Shown here: positions 10,594 to 22,556 of the stretch, one piece after another | How the letters are laid out: each line of letters opens with the position of its first letter | Numbering within the stretch: position 1 is the first letter of the stretch | Assembly: GCA_963969595.1 (NCBI GenBank) | Contig: OZ018413.1 | Coordinates: 11,398,211 to 11,462,210, forward strand | Length of the DNA stretch: 64,000 nucleotides | Direction: 5' to 3' | Source: Neckera pumila | Lineage: Eukaryota; Streptophyta; Bryopsida; Hypnales; Neckeraceae | Made by a program: the position numbers and the translations under genes | The notes under the pieces: model-generated | Databases searched by the model: none | Told to the model about the DNA's origin: nothing | What the model saw: the letters and a program-made list of their open reading frames with translations, nothing else

Positions 10594-13510
10594 CTAAAGG
10601 GCATCATCTACCTCTTGAGGCTGAATATTCACATTGTGCATCTGCTCTTTTTTTCTCCTGTGGTTTTGAAACCATTTAGTCCACATCCAAATCTCAAGCA
10701 CTGCACTCACAGCAACCAGGAACGCAATACTCGCAAAGTAGGCTATGCGGTACCTGTTGCCGGGGTCTAAGATATCAATACCAGTAATGACATTGACGAC
10801 GATCAGAGCGATGGTGGTGTACCCAATCAGGTGGTGGTACACATTCCAATACTTGCGCCACTTGTTGTCCTTGTGTGGCCTCAGGACCAAGGCCAACACC
10901 TACAACAACACCAATAAGGGAGTCAGAAGGGAAGTTGCAATCTCCACCCAGCAGCCAAAGCTTTGAGACTCTAATGTTCCACCCAGGAATAAGAGTTTTC
11001 AGAATCTCAAATTTAAAAGTGCCCAATTTACAATCAGACCTCTTTAAACATGACCTTCCCACAAAACTTTGTAAAATATCTCGCACAATTGTCACAGATT
11101 CAAACTATGTCATATTTGTTTCTTTACAAACCAACAAACCATATCAAAGAGGTAAGAGTGAAGCAAGAATGACCCAAATCAAATGACACAATTTGTGCAA
11201 TGTGGCATCCACTAATTCGTTTAGTGCAACATCGAAATACATTGCCATTCAACAGTGGGACATTGCTTCTCATAATGGGGCTTCCATCCATGGCACGACT
11301 CCCCATGATTGATGTACAAAAGTTCAATTTTGTCAAAGCCATGTTAAATGCACATGCACAAGCTGAGAACTAGACTCCGGGAGATCCAGATTTGGGCAAG
11401 AGACAACTACCTGAATAGTGGTGAAGACAAAGATAGAAACTCCAAGGTCTCGGTGCTTGTGGTATAGCAGCACTGGTGCGTAGGTCTGGAGTCGCAAGCC
11501 CATGCCAAAGCCCACCACACCCAAGACGTACGCTGCCGTCTGGCATGCTCTGTGAAGGTGGAACCACAAGGGATCCGAACCACGCAAGTAACGTGCAGCC
11601 ATCACTCCCAGTGGCATCAACATCCCATACGAGATCACATTGATAATCCCATGGGCCTGGACATCCCCACATCAATTGCAACACCACACCATCATTAGTG
11701 TACGGGCACAAACTCAAGGTTGCCAATTTCCTAAATGAAAAACTGACAAAACGTCGGATACCATAAGTCCTTGTGCCTAGCAAACAGTAACAAAAAATAC
11801 TACTGGGTAAAATCTACAGATTTGTAGGATTCTTGGCAAGGTTGATTATGGACAAAAACTTCAAAATTTCACTAAGCCTACCCACTGCTCTGGAACAAAA
11901 TTTCAAACTTTCATAACTGAATCATATTGAATCCAAATACGGAGAAATATGATTTTAATTGCGTTGAAATCCTATTGAAAACGGGAACAAAAAACTTACG
12001 TTTTTGAGGTGCTCGTTGTCACTGATGGAGGTGAAAACGCCAGTGACCATGTCGATGTTCACTCGAGAGGCCCGATTCTCGGCCGTGAGGTGATGTCCAC
12101 CGGGGCTAAGCGTCGGGAGCACCACACGGAAGCCTTTGTTCCACACATGGTTCAACGACGCTGTCTGGTTGGAGGCCAATTGCAAAGTGGTGATGATGGT
12201 GACCACAGTGCCAGTCCCTTCCACAGAAGTGTCTCTGTACAGCATGCTCAAATTGGAGACTGGATAAGGCGGAGTCTCGGGGTGGTACGCCACAGCCACC
12301 GTCAAGTCGTACTGATACACCACCAAATTTGCCCGCGCCGTGTCCCAAAACGCCACCAGCGCTTGCGTTCCTGGCATCAAGCCTCCCGTGGGATTGATGC
12401 CCCAACCCACCCAACCCGCCACACTGTCCGCATCCTCTGTGACAAATTAATGGACAGCTTAGAAGTGGAAGCAACTGCTTTGCAACTAAACCAATTCACC
12501 CTACAAGCCATGAGCAATTACAACATCACCATATTTGCTAAAATGGCACGAGCACCAAAATCATGTAGTGAAACCCAAGAACACCAATCCTCCCTTCATA
12601 CCAAATATAAGCCCTGAGCAAATTTCTGCATGGCCATCATTGTTAGAATGGTATGTAATATAGCACCAAAATCATGAGATTTAAGTGCGCAATGCTCTAA
12701 AACTAACCCTAAACCCCAGCCCACCCAATCCACCCAACTGCTCACATCCTCGTGACAAAGCTATAGATAGTTTAGCAGTAGAGAAATTGTTTTTCAACTA
12801 AAATAATTCTCACTTCACACCGAATATAGTAGACATGCCAATCACTACACAACCTAGGTTTCACATGGCTTAGCAAATGAATCCCAAGTTGATTTGAAAC
12901 TTCAAATAACTTTCGATTAAAGTCTCAAAATGTTCACAAGAAAGATGGTTCTAGAATCACGTATTTCTTATGATTAAAGATGCATGCACTGATGAGAACT
13001 GGCCAACAAGTGCTTCCTTTTCGCTGCAAATCCATTGCACATAACTATTCTCACTTGGTAAGAGAGGTAAAGTAGGTCATACAAGAAAGTTTCTTGCAAT
13101 TTTCCAATGGACGATTCTGTGGATACACAACTAGACAAAGGGCGGACGTAAGTTCGGAGCTACAAGAAGAGAACCAACTTTCTTACAACATGAACAAAAA
13201 TCTCTTGCCATCATTCCACGCAGCTGGGGTGAGGTTGGTACGCAGAGAAGGAGAATTGTGCAATCAATGGGATTCGAGAGCTCAACAAATTGATGGGACC
13301 ATATTCCATACCTGTGAATGCGAAGTCGATGGTTTGGTTGGACGAGTGCAACGTCCAGGCAAGAGAGGCACCCAGTGACCCCAGCTTGCTGCAATTCGTG
13401 AAGCTCCTGGCAGTGAAGATTTTGTTGCAATCTTGCGCAATTGCTCCCTCCAAGCCCATAACCAGCACAACCACCAGTATCCACAATTGGAACGCCGAAG
13501 CCATCACCAT
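10594..13510 (-). CDS. DOMON and cytochrome b561 domain protein, four exons
   Basis: Exons are 13510-13312, 12436-12000, 11656-11411 and 10899-10594 (all GT-AG, total 1188 bases, 395 residues, normal for the family). Residues 1-26 form a signal peptide (WILVVVLVMGLEGAIAQ). An extracellular DOMON domain follows (about 30-210; WVGWGINPTG, GTQALVAF). The b561 core has several membrane helices and the expected histidines: His214 (AHGIINVISYGM), His247 (LHRACQ), His280 (HRDLG) and His316 (YWNVYHHLIGY), which bind two haems. Known members are ascorbate-reducible plasma-membrane electron carriers related to auxin-responsive AIR12-type proteins. The ATG at 13510 is the first in frame; upstream frame starts only with TTG. 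The RNase T2 gene lies 0.6 kb upstream on the same strand. Intron 1 carries a decayed copy of the start of exon 2. Confidence 0.93.
12400..12815 (-). repeat. Duplicated exon-2 border inside intron 1 of the b561 gene
   Basis: Sequence at about 12700-12815 repeats that at about 12400-12510, which spans the start of exon 2 and its upstream intron. Shared blocks include CCCACCCAA, CATCCTC, GTGACAAA and CAACTAAA. In the intronic copy the acceptor is altered, and the reading (DVSSWVDWVGWG on the minus strand) is a degenerate echo of the DOMON start. It is most likely a dead pseudo-exon. Confidence 0.7.
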
Positions 13511-14123
13511 TCTCTGCTGGAACAACAGTTTTTGCAAGTCATGTAATGGACGCTTTCACAACACAACAACCTCCAAAATACGGAGTACCACCTAAAAGAT
13601 TGTCAACAGCGAAATCCTCAACCACACCTTCGAAACAAACTCTTACTACATATTCCGTCAAATTGCATATTGCTAGTGCCGAAAACCAGCTCACCCAAAA
13701 CAGGAAAATTGAAGCAGCACTCAGCTGGAACACAACCAGATGTAATCTACCGTACTGGCGACTAAGTTATATTGAGTTGATTGAGTTTCTGCAGCAGCGC
13801 AGTGATGAGAGCTCAAGGGCTGAGATGCAACTCCAGTCGAACAAAAGCTTGAAAAAAGTCTCGACAGGAACTCGAAATGCGCGTGCCAGGGGTGCGCAAG
13901 AAGGGTCGCCGCAAGTGCGAAAGTTGCGAGATCGGGATATAAGGCTTTATAGGTCCCTGTGCCGACAGAGACCTCGTTTCGATGCTTCGATGACACCTTC
14001 CCAGCGACGCCTTTCCCAGCAAAAAGTGACCAGGCAATTTTAAGATCCTGTGGCCTGAATCCTAAGCTTCGCCACTTCCATGGCTCAAATTGCATGTACT
14101 GGATCTTCCGACGACGTCGAAGA

Positions 14124-15181
14124 CTAGAATTCACCGTCGGAGGAATCCATAGCTAGATGAGAAGCTCGGGGTTCTATTGTGGAGACAGTGTGTCTGGATG
14201 GAACCCCGCCGTAAACCGGGAACTGGACCAAACCTCGACATATTTTTTGAACAGGGCACTCGGTCAACGTGGATGCATCGTTCGCAACGCAGACGCGGAC
14301 TTCGTAGAGCTGTTGGTTTCCATCGGGGTCCTTGTTGCACACGATTTGAGGAGAATACCCGAGAAGCGCCGTGAGTGCGTTGGTGATGTTCGCCATCGGG
14401 TAGTGACGGTCGTCCGGAAGAATGCCGTGGTCGCGAAGAGCGCCGGCGATGTCGTATTGGTTATAGAGGTCAAGGGAGGCTTGGAAGTATCGCCGCTGCG
14501 TGAGACCCGAGCACGCGCCGTGCTTGGACCATTCGTGTTTCCAGAAATCTTCGTTGCTTCTCGACTTGCACGCTAAGGTGCCCCAGGTCTTGTGCAAGTG
14601 ATCCATCATTTCCGCGAGCTGCAATGATAACCCTAATTTGCTCAGTAAACCCTCAAATATAGTTAACGACACCCTGACGTTCTTGTCTGGGAATTGAGGG
14701 TTTAGTTTTACCTCGTTTGGATCGAACGCTATGTTCCTGCATTTCTTTGGATATGTGCCGTCGTTGCGGTTGGGCCAGAGGCCGTGGATGCTGAAGACTG
14801 GGCCGGGTTCGCCAGTCACGGGGAAGCAACAGCCCCTCTTGGTGTCGCAGTATGATCCCGGCCACTACCACAACCGAACCAAGACCAAATTGAATCTCAA
14901 ATTGCAAAATTGTACAGAAGAGTAATCAAAGCACATTGAACAACACGTTATGCAATTCAATTGTCAGTTCAAACTTCGAATTAGGGTTTCGAGGAATTAT
15001 GGTTTCGTGGTTTCACCTGTTGCACAAAGAGGAAGTAGTCAAACCTGTTGTCAACCTTACGTCGAGTGTTCTCGGTTCTCCCAAAGGACTTAGAAGAGAT
15101 GAATTGCCTTTCACCATCTCTTTCCACCCAGGAGAAGATCGCAAGGAATATGACAGCAAGCGCCAGCAGCTGCAACTCCAT
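14124..15181 (-). CDS. S-like ribonuclease T2, three exons
   Basis: Exons are 15181-15017, 14864-14712 and 14618-14124, for 270 residues. Intron 2 is only 93 bases, is a multiple of three and has no stop, so its retention would insert 31 residues rather than truncate the protein. Residues 1-20 look like a signal peptide (LLALAVIFLAIFSW). Both catalytic segments are intact: CAS I FSIHGLWPN with His82, and CAS II FWKHEWSKHGAC with His134, Glu135 and His139. The FDYFLFVQQWPGSYC start of the mature enzyme and the paired cysteines match the family. The enzyme cleaves RNA through 2',3'-cyclic phosphates in the secretory system, vacuole or wall. The ATG at 15181 is chosen because the longer frame opens with TTG. 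It lies head-to-tail with the b561 gene. Confidence 0.94.
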
Positions 15182-15921
15182 TGGGACACATGCATTACTG
15201 AGAACTGTACTTAAATGTTGCTTGAGACTTCCGGCTGTGCACCTCAAATTCCTCCCAAATTACGGAAGCACTGAGAGAATTTTATGATCATGCATGAGTG
15301 CCATCTCTCCTCTTTTTCAATCAACAAGAGAGCCAAAGAGAGCCAACTGTTGTCCATTATAGGGCACCCTACTATATCATTACAGGTTGTCCGTTATAGG
15401 TGTCTCTACCATAGATGACATGGAGAATGCACTGTACCAAGAAATAAATTAGGGAAGAGAAGTGTAAAGAAATAGGAATGAAGTTTAGAATTTAACAATT
15501 TCACTTAAATCTACTGTGACTCCTTTTGTAGTCACATTGTGCCATGGTGGATCTTCCAATGAGATTGAATGGTTGTACTCGACTTTGTGATGGCTAACAG
15601 GTTGCATTATTATTAAAGTAGAAACACCCATTACTGTAGTGTCCCTGCTCCTATTCTTGTACCTTAAACTGTCACTAAATTTATCCCTAGACTTCTTATT
15701 AATGTGTCCGTGAAATACTTGACTCTGATTTGCTGACGCATTTGAAGGACTTATACCTAACTCTCACTTGCTACCTACTGATTTTGGTTGATTTCAATTT
15801 TGAATTCACCTTTGTGATAGTTTGAGTGGTTTAGGAGCCATCTCTTTGAAAAATCATAGAAATTACATACCACATCTGAAAATTCTATTTCTTTTTTAAT
15901 ATTCATGATTTTCACTTGCTA

Positions 15922-16105
15922 TAGTGAACCTCTCTAAACTAATAGAGTTGGAACCGGTCTGACACATCAAGCTATAGAGGTTATTACATTAAGGAGGGTC
16001 ATGATGTTTGTATGTGGTTCATATTGTTAAGTTGGGACCGATAATCAATACTTCCTAACAACATTTTATTAGTTTAGAGAGAATTAACTTTGGGAGGTTC
16101 TACTG
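15922..16105. mobile_element. pogo/Emigrant-like MITE with TA target duplication
   Basis: The right end reads GGGAGGTTCTACTG followed by TA; the left end reads TAGTGAACCTCTCTAAAC preceded by TA. As inverted repeats these match CAGTAGAACCTC with one terminal C-to-T change. CAGT(A/G)AAACCTC ends with TA duplication are typical of the Emigrant/pogo MITEs of plants. At 184 bp it is non-autonomous. The longer element at 38085-38517 has the same ends. Confidence 0.72.
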
Positions 16106-16211
16106 TAATACTACAAAAATATTCGTTTTAGAAAAAGTTGCATCCAATTTGTGCTGAATTGCTTCATAACATTCAGTAGCAGTGACTGCGACTACCTTCC
16201 CTGGACGGAAT

Positions 16212-16272
16212 GATGTGGAATATACTACATCATTTCATCCGAGGGATGAAATGGTGTGGTATATTCCACACC
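16212..16272. repeat. Compact hairpin, about 28 bp arms
   Basis: The block from GATGTGGAATATACTACATC to GGTATATTCCACACC folds back on itself around CCGAGGG with few mismatches. It may be a MITE core or the precursor of a small RNA; nothing else supports either. Confidence 0.6.
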
Positions 16273-18067
16273 AAATCAATAACTACAAGGACACTTGGCG
16301 GAACTTGTCAAAACACAGCAAGGGGCCTAAGTCAATTACAAGGTTGCAACTGCACATTAGGGTTAACAACAAATTAAATACTTTGAATTAAAGCTGTAAA
16401 CAATATAGCAAACTTATTCGAAATGGCAATCAATTTATAGAGAGCAATTATCTCAATACTTGAATTACATCACTATGATGTGATTGTCATTCATATTTTG
16501 TATTTTCAAGTGAAAAGACAACTCTATATATACACATGGGGTGGTAGGAGGTAGAACAACCCATGTGGGATAAACAAAGTCAAATTTGTAGTTTCTCAAG
16601 CACTCATAGTTAAGTCACAAACAAATAATCGTGTTAAAAGTAGAATTTTAGACCTCATTTAGGCATAGTAAAATAACTTTTCTCAAAAATCTTTGAACTA
16701 AGGAAAGTTGGTAAATGAAGATAAGTTTTACCTCCAAAAATCCGTTTGGACTTTGAATCTCCAATCAAAAGTTATGGACAAATTTGAGAGAGGGGTTGGA
16801 ATGGACATTTTCTTGCCAAATTTTTTCCTATTTTTTAAAGTTAGTTTATTATTTTTTAACTTCTCCCGATTGGATGTCTACTTTGGCCATTTTGGAGGTT
16901 TTTAGTACTATTTCCAACTCAAAAATGCAAATTTGAAGGTGAAAATTGGTAAACAAGGAGTTCTACTAAAGTTGCACAAGTCTACAAAGAGATTTTTCAA
17001 AAATAATAAAGTGTCCACCTTCCACATGTGCTAAAAGTGTACTACCTTTGCGCATGTGCAAAAAATACAATATTTTTTTTCCTGAAAGTAAAAATGGTTG
17101 AGGAGAAGCACCTTCAAGTTAGGAAAAATTTAAAAAATTCTTATCTTTTTTCTTTTTTTTACTATTTTCTAAAAATAAAATCCCATACTATGTATTTTTT
17201 TGCATTTTCCATTAATCTTAGAATGTGCATACCTTTTGGAGATAAATTTTGTTAGATCTAAATTTTCACATGTATACTATTTTGAATGCTTTACAAATTA
17301 TCCATATTTTTATTTTATTTTATAAAAATATTATTCCAAAAGTCACAATACTCTAGTATTGAGGCCATTTTGAGCCAAAACCAACAGGTTTTTCTTGCAA
17401 CTACCCTATGCCTAAAGCTTTCTATTTGTACCAAGAATGCAACCTCTCGCACTATGGTGTGGAAATTCTTGAATTAAAAATTAGAAAATTATTTTTACTT
17501 TTATTTTGCATGTGGCAACGGCGCAAGGCACACTAAAATAATAGGTCACTGAAAATAGTTTATCAAAAATAATTTGGAAGTTCATACCCACGTAGCCACC
17601 CTATGGCTTGTAAGGCATAATCACATCTTATAATTTATCATAATTTATGATAACTAATTCTTTGATTGCCATTAACTAAGGTGGAAGGTCCATCAATCGA
17701 CCAATTAAGCCCACCTACCTCATCAATGACTGTAGTAGATTTTTCAAAGAATATGTCAAAAGCTTCGTCCTGACATCATCTTCTTCTTCGTCTCTGGCTT
17801 TTGTGTTTTGAAGATTTGATGGTGGATCCTGTTTTGAGGTGGTTGTTGGTGGATTTGGTGGTGCTTGCGGTTTTGGGTTTGTACGATTTTGGGGGTGGTC
17901 GCTTTGTGGTGAACGGTAGGTCTCTTAGTGTATAGTCTACATTTTCTGATTCATTTGTATTGTATTGTGTATAGGCAAGGTATAGCTTTTTGAGTGAGAG
18001 TGATTCTCACACTCATTCCTAGATAGGGGACGCATTTAGAACCAGCTCCATTTAAGGACCTCCTACC

Positions 18068-21000
18068 TTAATCCAATAAACTTGTGGGCCGTAAATTATT
18101 GCAATCAGTCACTGGACTCCATCCTATTTGTCCAGACTGCTCACTGAAGATGAGCAGGTGTCCTCTCATAGCCTCCCCTGAAATCACACCCAAGTAAGAC
18201 AATATGATTGGCACCTGACTCTCATTTCATGGTCAGATATCATACCAGTTCATTCCATAACTGGAAATAGTAAACATCTATCAACATTTATCAAATGTTT
18301 TGGAGCACATAACACATGCACTGCATAAACCCACAAATTCCATTATTTTTTTTGTGAACGTGTACTCAAAAAAAGTGAATGCCACAGGAATGGGTTTACT
18401 ACCATAAAATATTTTGTGATAAGATAATACGGGTAGATAGAAACAATTATCAGCATCGGATTGAAAACCAACTGTACCTCCGAGGATACATGCATCGTCG
18501 TCAAGTTCTTTCTTGCGCATGTTGAAACACGTTCTGGTTATTTTGACACCCTGCAGAAGTACAATTCAATAGGTGTGATAATCAATAGTATAATTCAGGT
18601 TCAAAAGTGGCACAATACCTACTAGCCTGCAGGAAAGAACTAGCCTTTTTTGAGCTTCTTGGAACTTCCTCAAAGCTAAACAAAAATCCCAAGTTTTGAT
18701 AAGTTATACTACATATCCTTTTTTTTTAAATTTTAAACATATGAATTCAATCTAGTTGTGTTATGGATCACAAATAGTTTGCTATGAATCACAAAGGAAA
18801 ACAATATTACTTATGGATTGAAAGACTATAATGCTTGATCAAGAGGGTGCTAAAAGTGTGAAAGTGATTTAGAGTCTTTCAATCCTCATTGTACTTGTCA
18901 AATCTAAAATTGAAGTCATGAAAAAAAAATGAGGTTAAAGGACATAACATGCATAACCATAATTAAAATACAACTCAAAATCTACTCTCAAATAGTTTTT
19001 TTAAATGAATTTCCAATGCGATTTTTTCTTCATGATCTTCTGCATTTGAGGCTCATCTCCCAAAAGCCTTTTAACACAAAATAATCAAGATTTGCAATGG
19101 ACATCCTTCCACAAAATCTTCAATAGAAAAATCATAAACAACTCTTTTCAATATTGGATTTTTGATGCTTAAACTAGACTTTTAAGGGTATTCAACTAAA
19201 CATTAAAATACCATAAATAGTATTTTGGTAAGATTTTAACTTCAGAATTTAGCCAGCACCGAAGTACTCTACGGTGCCTTGGGCATTTAGGGGTTAACGG
19301 TGAAAAACTCAAAGTGGAAGAGTAAACGTCAAAAAGTAATCCATGCGGCAAGTCAATGAAATATGCGTTCATTACCTGAATGTATCATTGTGCATGAACT
19401 CTTAAAGTAATAATTCAGCTATATACGCACCCCGGAAGTGAGGTAATACTCTGGCTTTATGACGAAGTCAGATGTGGAAGCGTCATCAGCACGAGACGAA
19501 AACTTCAGAATAAGATCTCCAAATTCCCTCACTAACGATTTTTTCCTGCAGGTGCAAGGCAATTATCACAAATCTTTTATGAAGACATTTTTAGGATTAA
19601 GGCGTCCAATTTTTTGTAATATTATTAATAAATAAACAAAATAAAAATCCATAAGGACAAAGTCCTCCTAGAAATCTAGAATGGAGTCAATAGGATCATT
19701 AAGCTCCTAAAATCTACCATGCGAAGGGTTAACCATGCAAAGAAGTGACAAACTGTATCAGGCACGGCCTAGAAAAATTAAGATCAGAAAAATGCAAATC
19801 ATCAGTGCTGCTGCATAAATGAAATCCACAAAAACAAACTGACCTATCCGTTTTGTCCCGCCAACATGATCGTTGAAACGTATTGCGAATACGATCATCT
19901 TTGACTTGTTGGAAGTTCATTCTTCTAGCGTCCTCTTTGAGCTGTACCCTACACATTTAAAGAACATTAATCCAAACACGCTTTGTCATTTGTGTTGTAT
20001 TGAGCATGGAGAGGAACGACCTATAACTTGTTCACTATCAAAACTCCCTTCCAATGTGCAGATAATCGTCGTTGTGCTACCAAACGCCAACATATATAGT
20101 TGGTAATTGACTAGCAGCAAACTCTGACAACCCAAGTGAGATATTAAAGCTTGTAAGGTAAAGGCAGAACTTACAACGGAATAAATTTTCCGGAAAAGTG
20201 TTGGATGCAAGTAAGTGAGACCGGCGCCGGTATCAAAATCCATTCGCACCCCTCGCACTACCATATTTCCTGGCTCTCCTGTTCTCGACCTCAAATCCAT
20301 ATCCTCACCTCGATAATTAATTCCAATCAGCTCCGCCACGTGCATTGCGGGGCTTTCCCTGTCGCTGTGCAGAGGACGCAAGTAAGTTGCAGAACTTCTC
20401 CCTGGAGCGTCAAGGTCCAGCCTAATCAGTTGGTTCAGTGCATCTGTCTCTGCCAAGAGATGCTTTGATTCTAAAAAAAATCGAAAAATAAGCAACAATT
20501 GTTGCTCTAAAAAGTGAATACATTGAAGAAGAATTACGTGGCATAAACAACCAATTAAGAGAACATGCGATACAGTTAGACACTGCTCTTGAGGGTAGAG
20601 AACGTACATCGCATCATTAGTAGGATTGTGTACGACAGAGGTGGCCCAAATTGTGCTGGCAGATTGCGTTGCGTATAAGTCTCCGAAGGAAATAAAACCG
20701 GCGCGCTCATAAAATGGTGAACGTACTGGGCGTGCTGGTTCCAAGCATACTGTAACCACGTACTCTGAGATGAGTCCCTTCAAATGCAATTGGCGAAGCC
20801 AACTAGAAGGATGAGGACTTAAGCCCAGAACCCCATCTGATGAACCATATGAAGTTGGTTCGTCCATAGTGTCATCAACACTGTCTACGTCCTCCACCTC
20901 AAGGTTTGATACTTTCCCCGCGTCAGCACATCTGCCAAAATTCATCTGTTTCATCATCTACCGATGTAACAACAATACATGTTTTTAAGATCATTTTCTA

Positions 21001-22544
21001 GAGTGCAGTTCCGCTTCGGTGTTGACAATATAAAGCTGTAGCAACATCAATTGTTCTCAACAATTGTGCATCATCTGTCTAGGTGCAGAGAAAGCCTGTG
21101 CAAGAAAATAAATTACCCAAATGCCATAGAAATTAGCACTCCAGGCGCATCGCTCCGGTCGAACTTGACATCTGCCTTGATTATAGAGCCTCGTGATTCA
21201 GAGTCGTCTGTATATTTCTGCTTAAAGAAGCATCTGAAACTGTTCATTTCATCGCAGGGGTACTCACTACCTTCTTGAAAGTCCTCGCAAAGGCTTCGGT
21301 CTTTTTCACAGTTCAAGAAACTATTTGCTGTAGGATGAAACAGCCCAGAATCTCCCTGCATTCAGACGACGAACATTGCGTTATTCTAATTTCATACTAC
21401 CAATCTGGTAGTATGCAATCTACTCGACTGCCTCACAAAATGATCAGCATGATGCACAATGGTAGAGGATCATTACATCATTGAACTCGCGTTCACGTGA
21501 ATGAAGAAAAATACATTGAAGGTTAGAATTAGTCAAGATGCCAGAGGTTCAAAAAGAGAGCACACTTACCACCAGCTTACTACCTTGACAATTGACCCAC
21601 GTGGGGCCAGACCCAGTGTCAGGTATCAAGAGATAATTACGCGTTAATCCATAGTAGCCGATCGGTACTTCAGCCAATAACGGTTGTCTGCATTAAACAA
21701 CTATTACAAACATTATACTCGGGCATAGGAACCTATTTCACTCAGGTATAAGAAAAATCTAAATGAACCTCGCAGGAAGCTAGACAATATGCTAACTGTT
21801 GAGGTTGGCAATCCTCAAATGGCAGGCAATTAAAATGGATCTTTCCTTAAGAGTGGATTTAAATGGGAAACAAATACTTGGCATGTCCCTTTTCTATTCG
21901 TGTTCCAACTCTCGTTTCCATCTCTACTTCTGTCCTTACATACTGGAAGAAATAAAGAGCAAAAAAGCACTAAACTATGCCCACATGAGGGTTGAAATTT
22001 TCATGTCGGGAACATATCAAATGCCAGCTAGACGTCTGGAACCGAAATGCATGGCAGGGATCTACAGAATTCGATCAGACTCTCGCACTCCACCGACCAC
22101 AGGCCATTTACGTCCCCTTAGATCTGCATGGGTCGATGATGAAGCCTCCAGAGGATTTTCCATCGATTCATGGGGCCCCTTCCTTTTCCTGAACGAAACA
22201 AATTCTCGAGTAAGATCGTCACCGACGACTTGTGCGTCCAAAAGTTGCTCCTCCTGCCCCTCTTCATCGAATATTTCCTGCGGAGTCGAGACTCTGGTAT
22301 CCAGAAGACCCCGTTGTCTTCTCTGATGCACTGGAGTCAAAGCAATAACGCTCCTGTTGCGAGCTTGTGAATACCGAAATAGTTCCAACACAAACGCTCG
22401 ACGGGGCACGCTTTCCGTAGAGATTGAGGGAGGAGTGCGAAACCTTGTTAGAGCCCAAGCCACCAACCATGAGATGAGAAACAGACCGAGAATGTTGACA
22501 GCCTTTCTGCTAATTCGAAGTTGACACCCAACCAAACTCTGCAT
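18068..22544 (-). CDS. Membrane-anchored pepsin-like aspartic protease (family A1), nine exons
   Basis: Exons are 22544-22066, 21687-21584, 21351-21117, 20931-20608, 20364-20175, 19941-19844, 19545-19431, 18550-18478 and 18177-18068; every junction keeps frame (1728 bases, 575 residues). A short basic N terminus precedes a membrane span at about 16-34 (NILGLFLISWLVAW), probably a signal anchor. The long linker to about 160 is probably non-catalytic. Catalytic motifs are DTGSGPTWVNC (Asp183) and MDFDTGAGLTYL (Asp425). Other family marks are MAFGCADAG, DGVLGLSPHPSSW, FISFGDLY, ILGGEAMRGHLLIF and IGWSPVTDC near the C terminus. Substrate is unknown; plant members act in secretion, wall or defence. 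The second motif is DTGA where most plant members have D(S/T)GT. The start of exon 3 uses AG after GGG and is the least certain border. Intron 7 carries a TTAA-family element. Confidence 0.87.
18625..19297. mobile_element. Degraded piggyBac-like element in protease intron 7 (el-3)
   Basis: The right end CATTTAGGGGTTAA is intact at 19297, and the body matches the short family (elements at 3641 and 37409), for example around GAGGTTAAAGG near 18930. The left TTAACCCC end has been lost, so the left border is approximate. It fills most of the 880-base intron between exons 7 and 8. Confidence 0.72.
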
Positions 22545-22554
22545 TCATGTCCAT
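22510..22554 (-). promoter_or_regulatory. Possible overlapping uORF of the protease gene
   Basis: If the upstream intron is spliced at 22556, the leader contains ATGGACATGAATGCAGAG. The first ATG opens a 14-codon frame that overlaps the main ATG at 22544 in a different frame and stops at 22510. Such an uORF would be expected to lower translation of the protease. It depends on the inferred acceptor. Confidence 0.4.
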
Positions 22555-22556
22555 GA

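Larger units (their letters stand above)
15182..18067. other. Spacer between the RNase T2 and protease genes
   Basis: It contains the pogo-like element (15922-16105), a hairpin (16212-16272) and a partial family-K repeat (about 17395-17545). The 16.6-17.3 kb part is AT-rich with T-rich tracts and frames up to 75 codons that I do not recognise. The right end, near 17.8-18.06 kb, should be the 3' UTR of the protease gene. Confidence 0.5.

Noticed and set aside
12009..12617. 202-codon plus-strand frame opposite exon 2 of the b561 gene
   Set aside because: It is a shadow of the DOMON exon and runs on into the intron.
13546..14043. 165-codon plus-strand frame between b561 and RNase T2
   Set aside because: It overlaps the intergenic leader, has no motif and is matched by equally long minus-strand frames; composition alone explains it.
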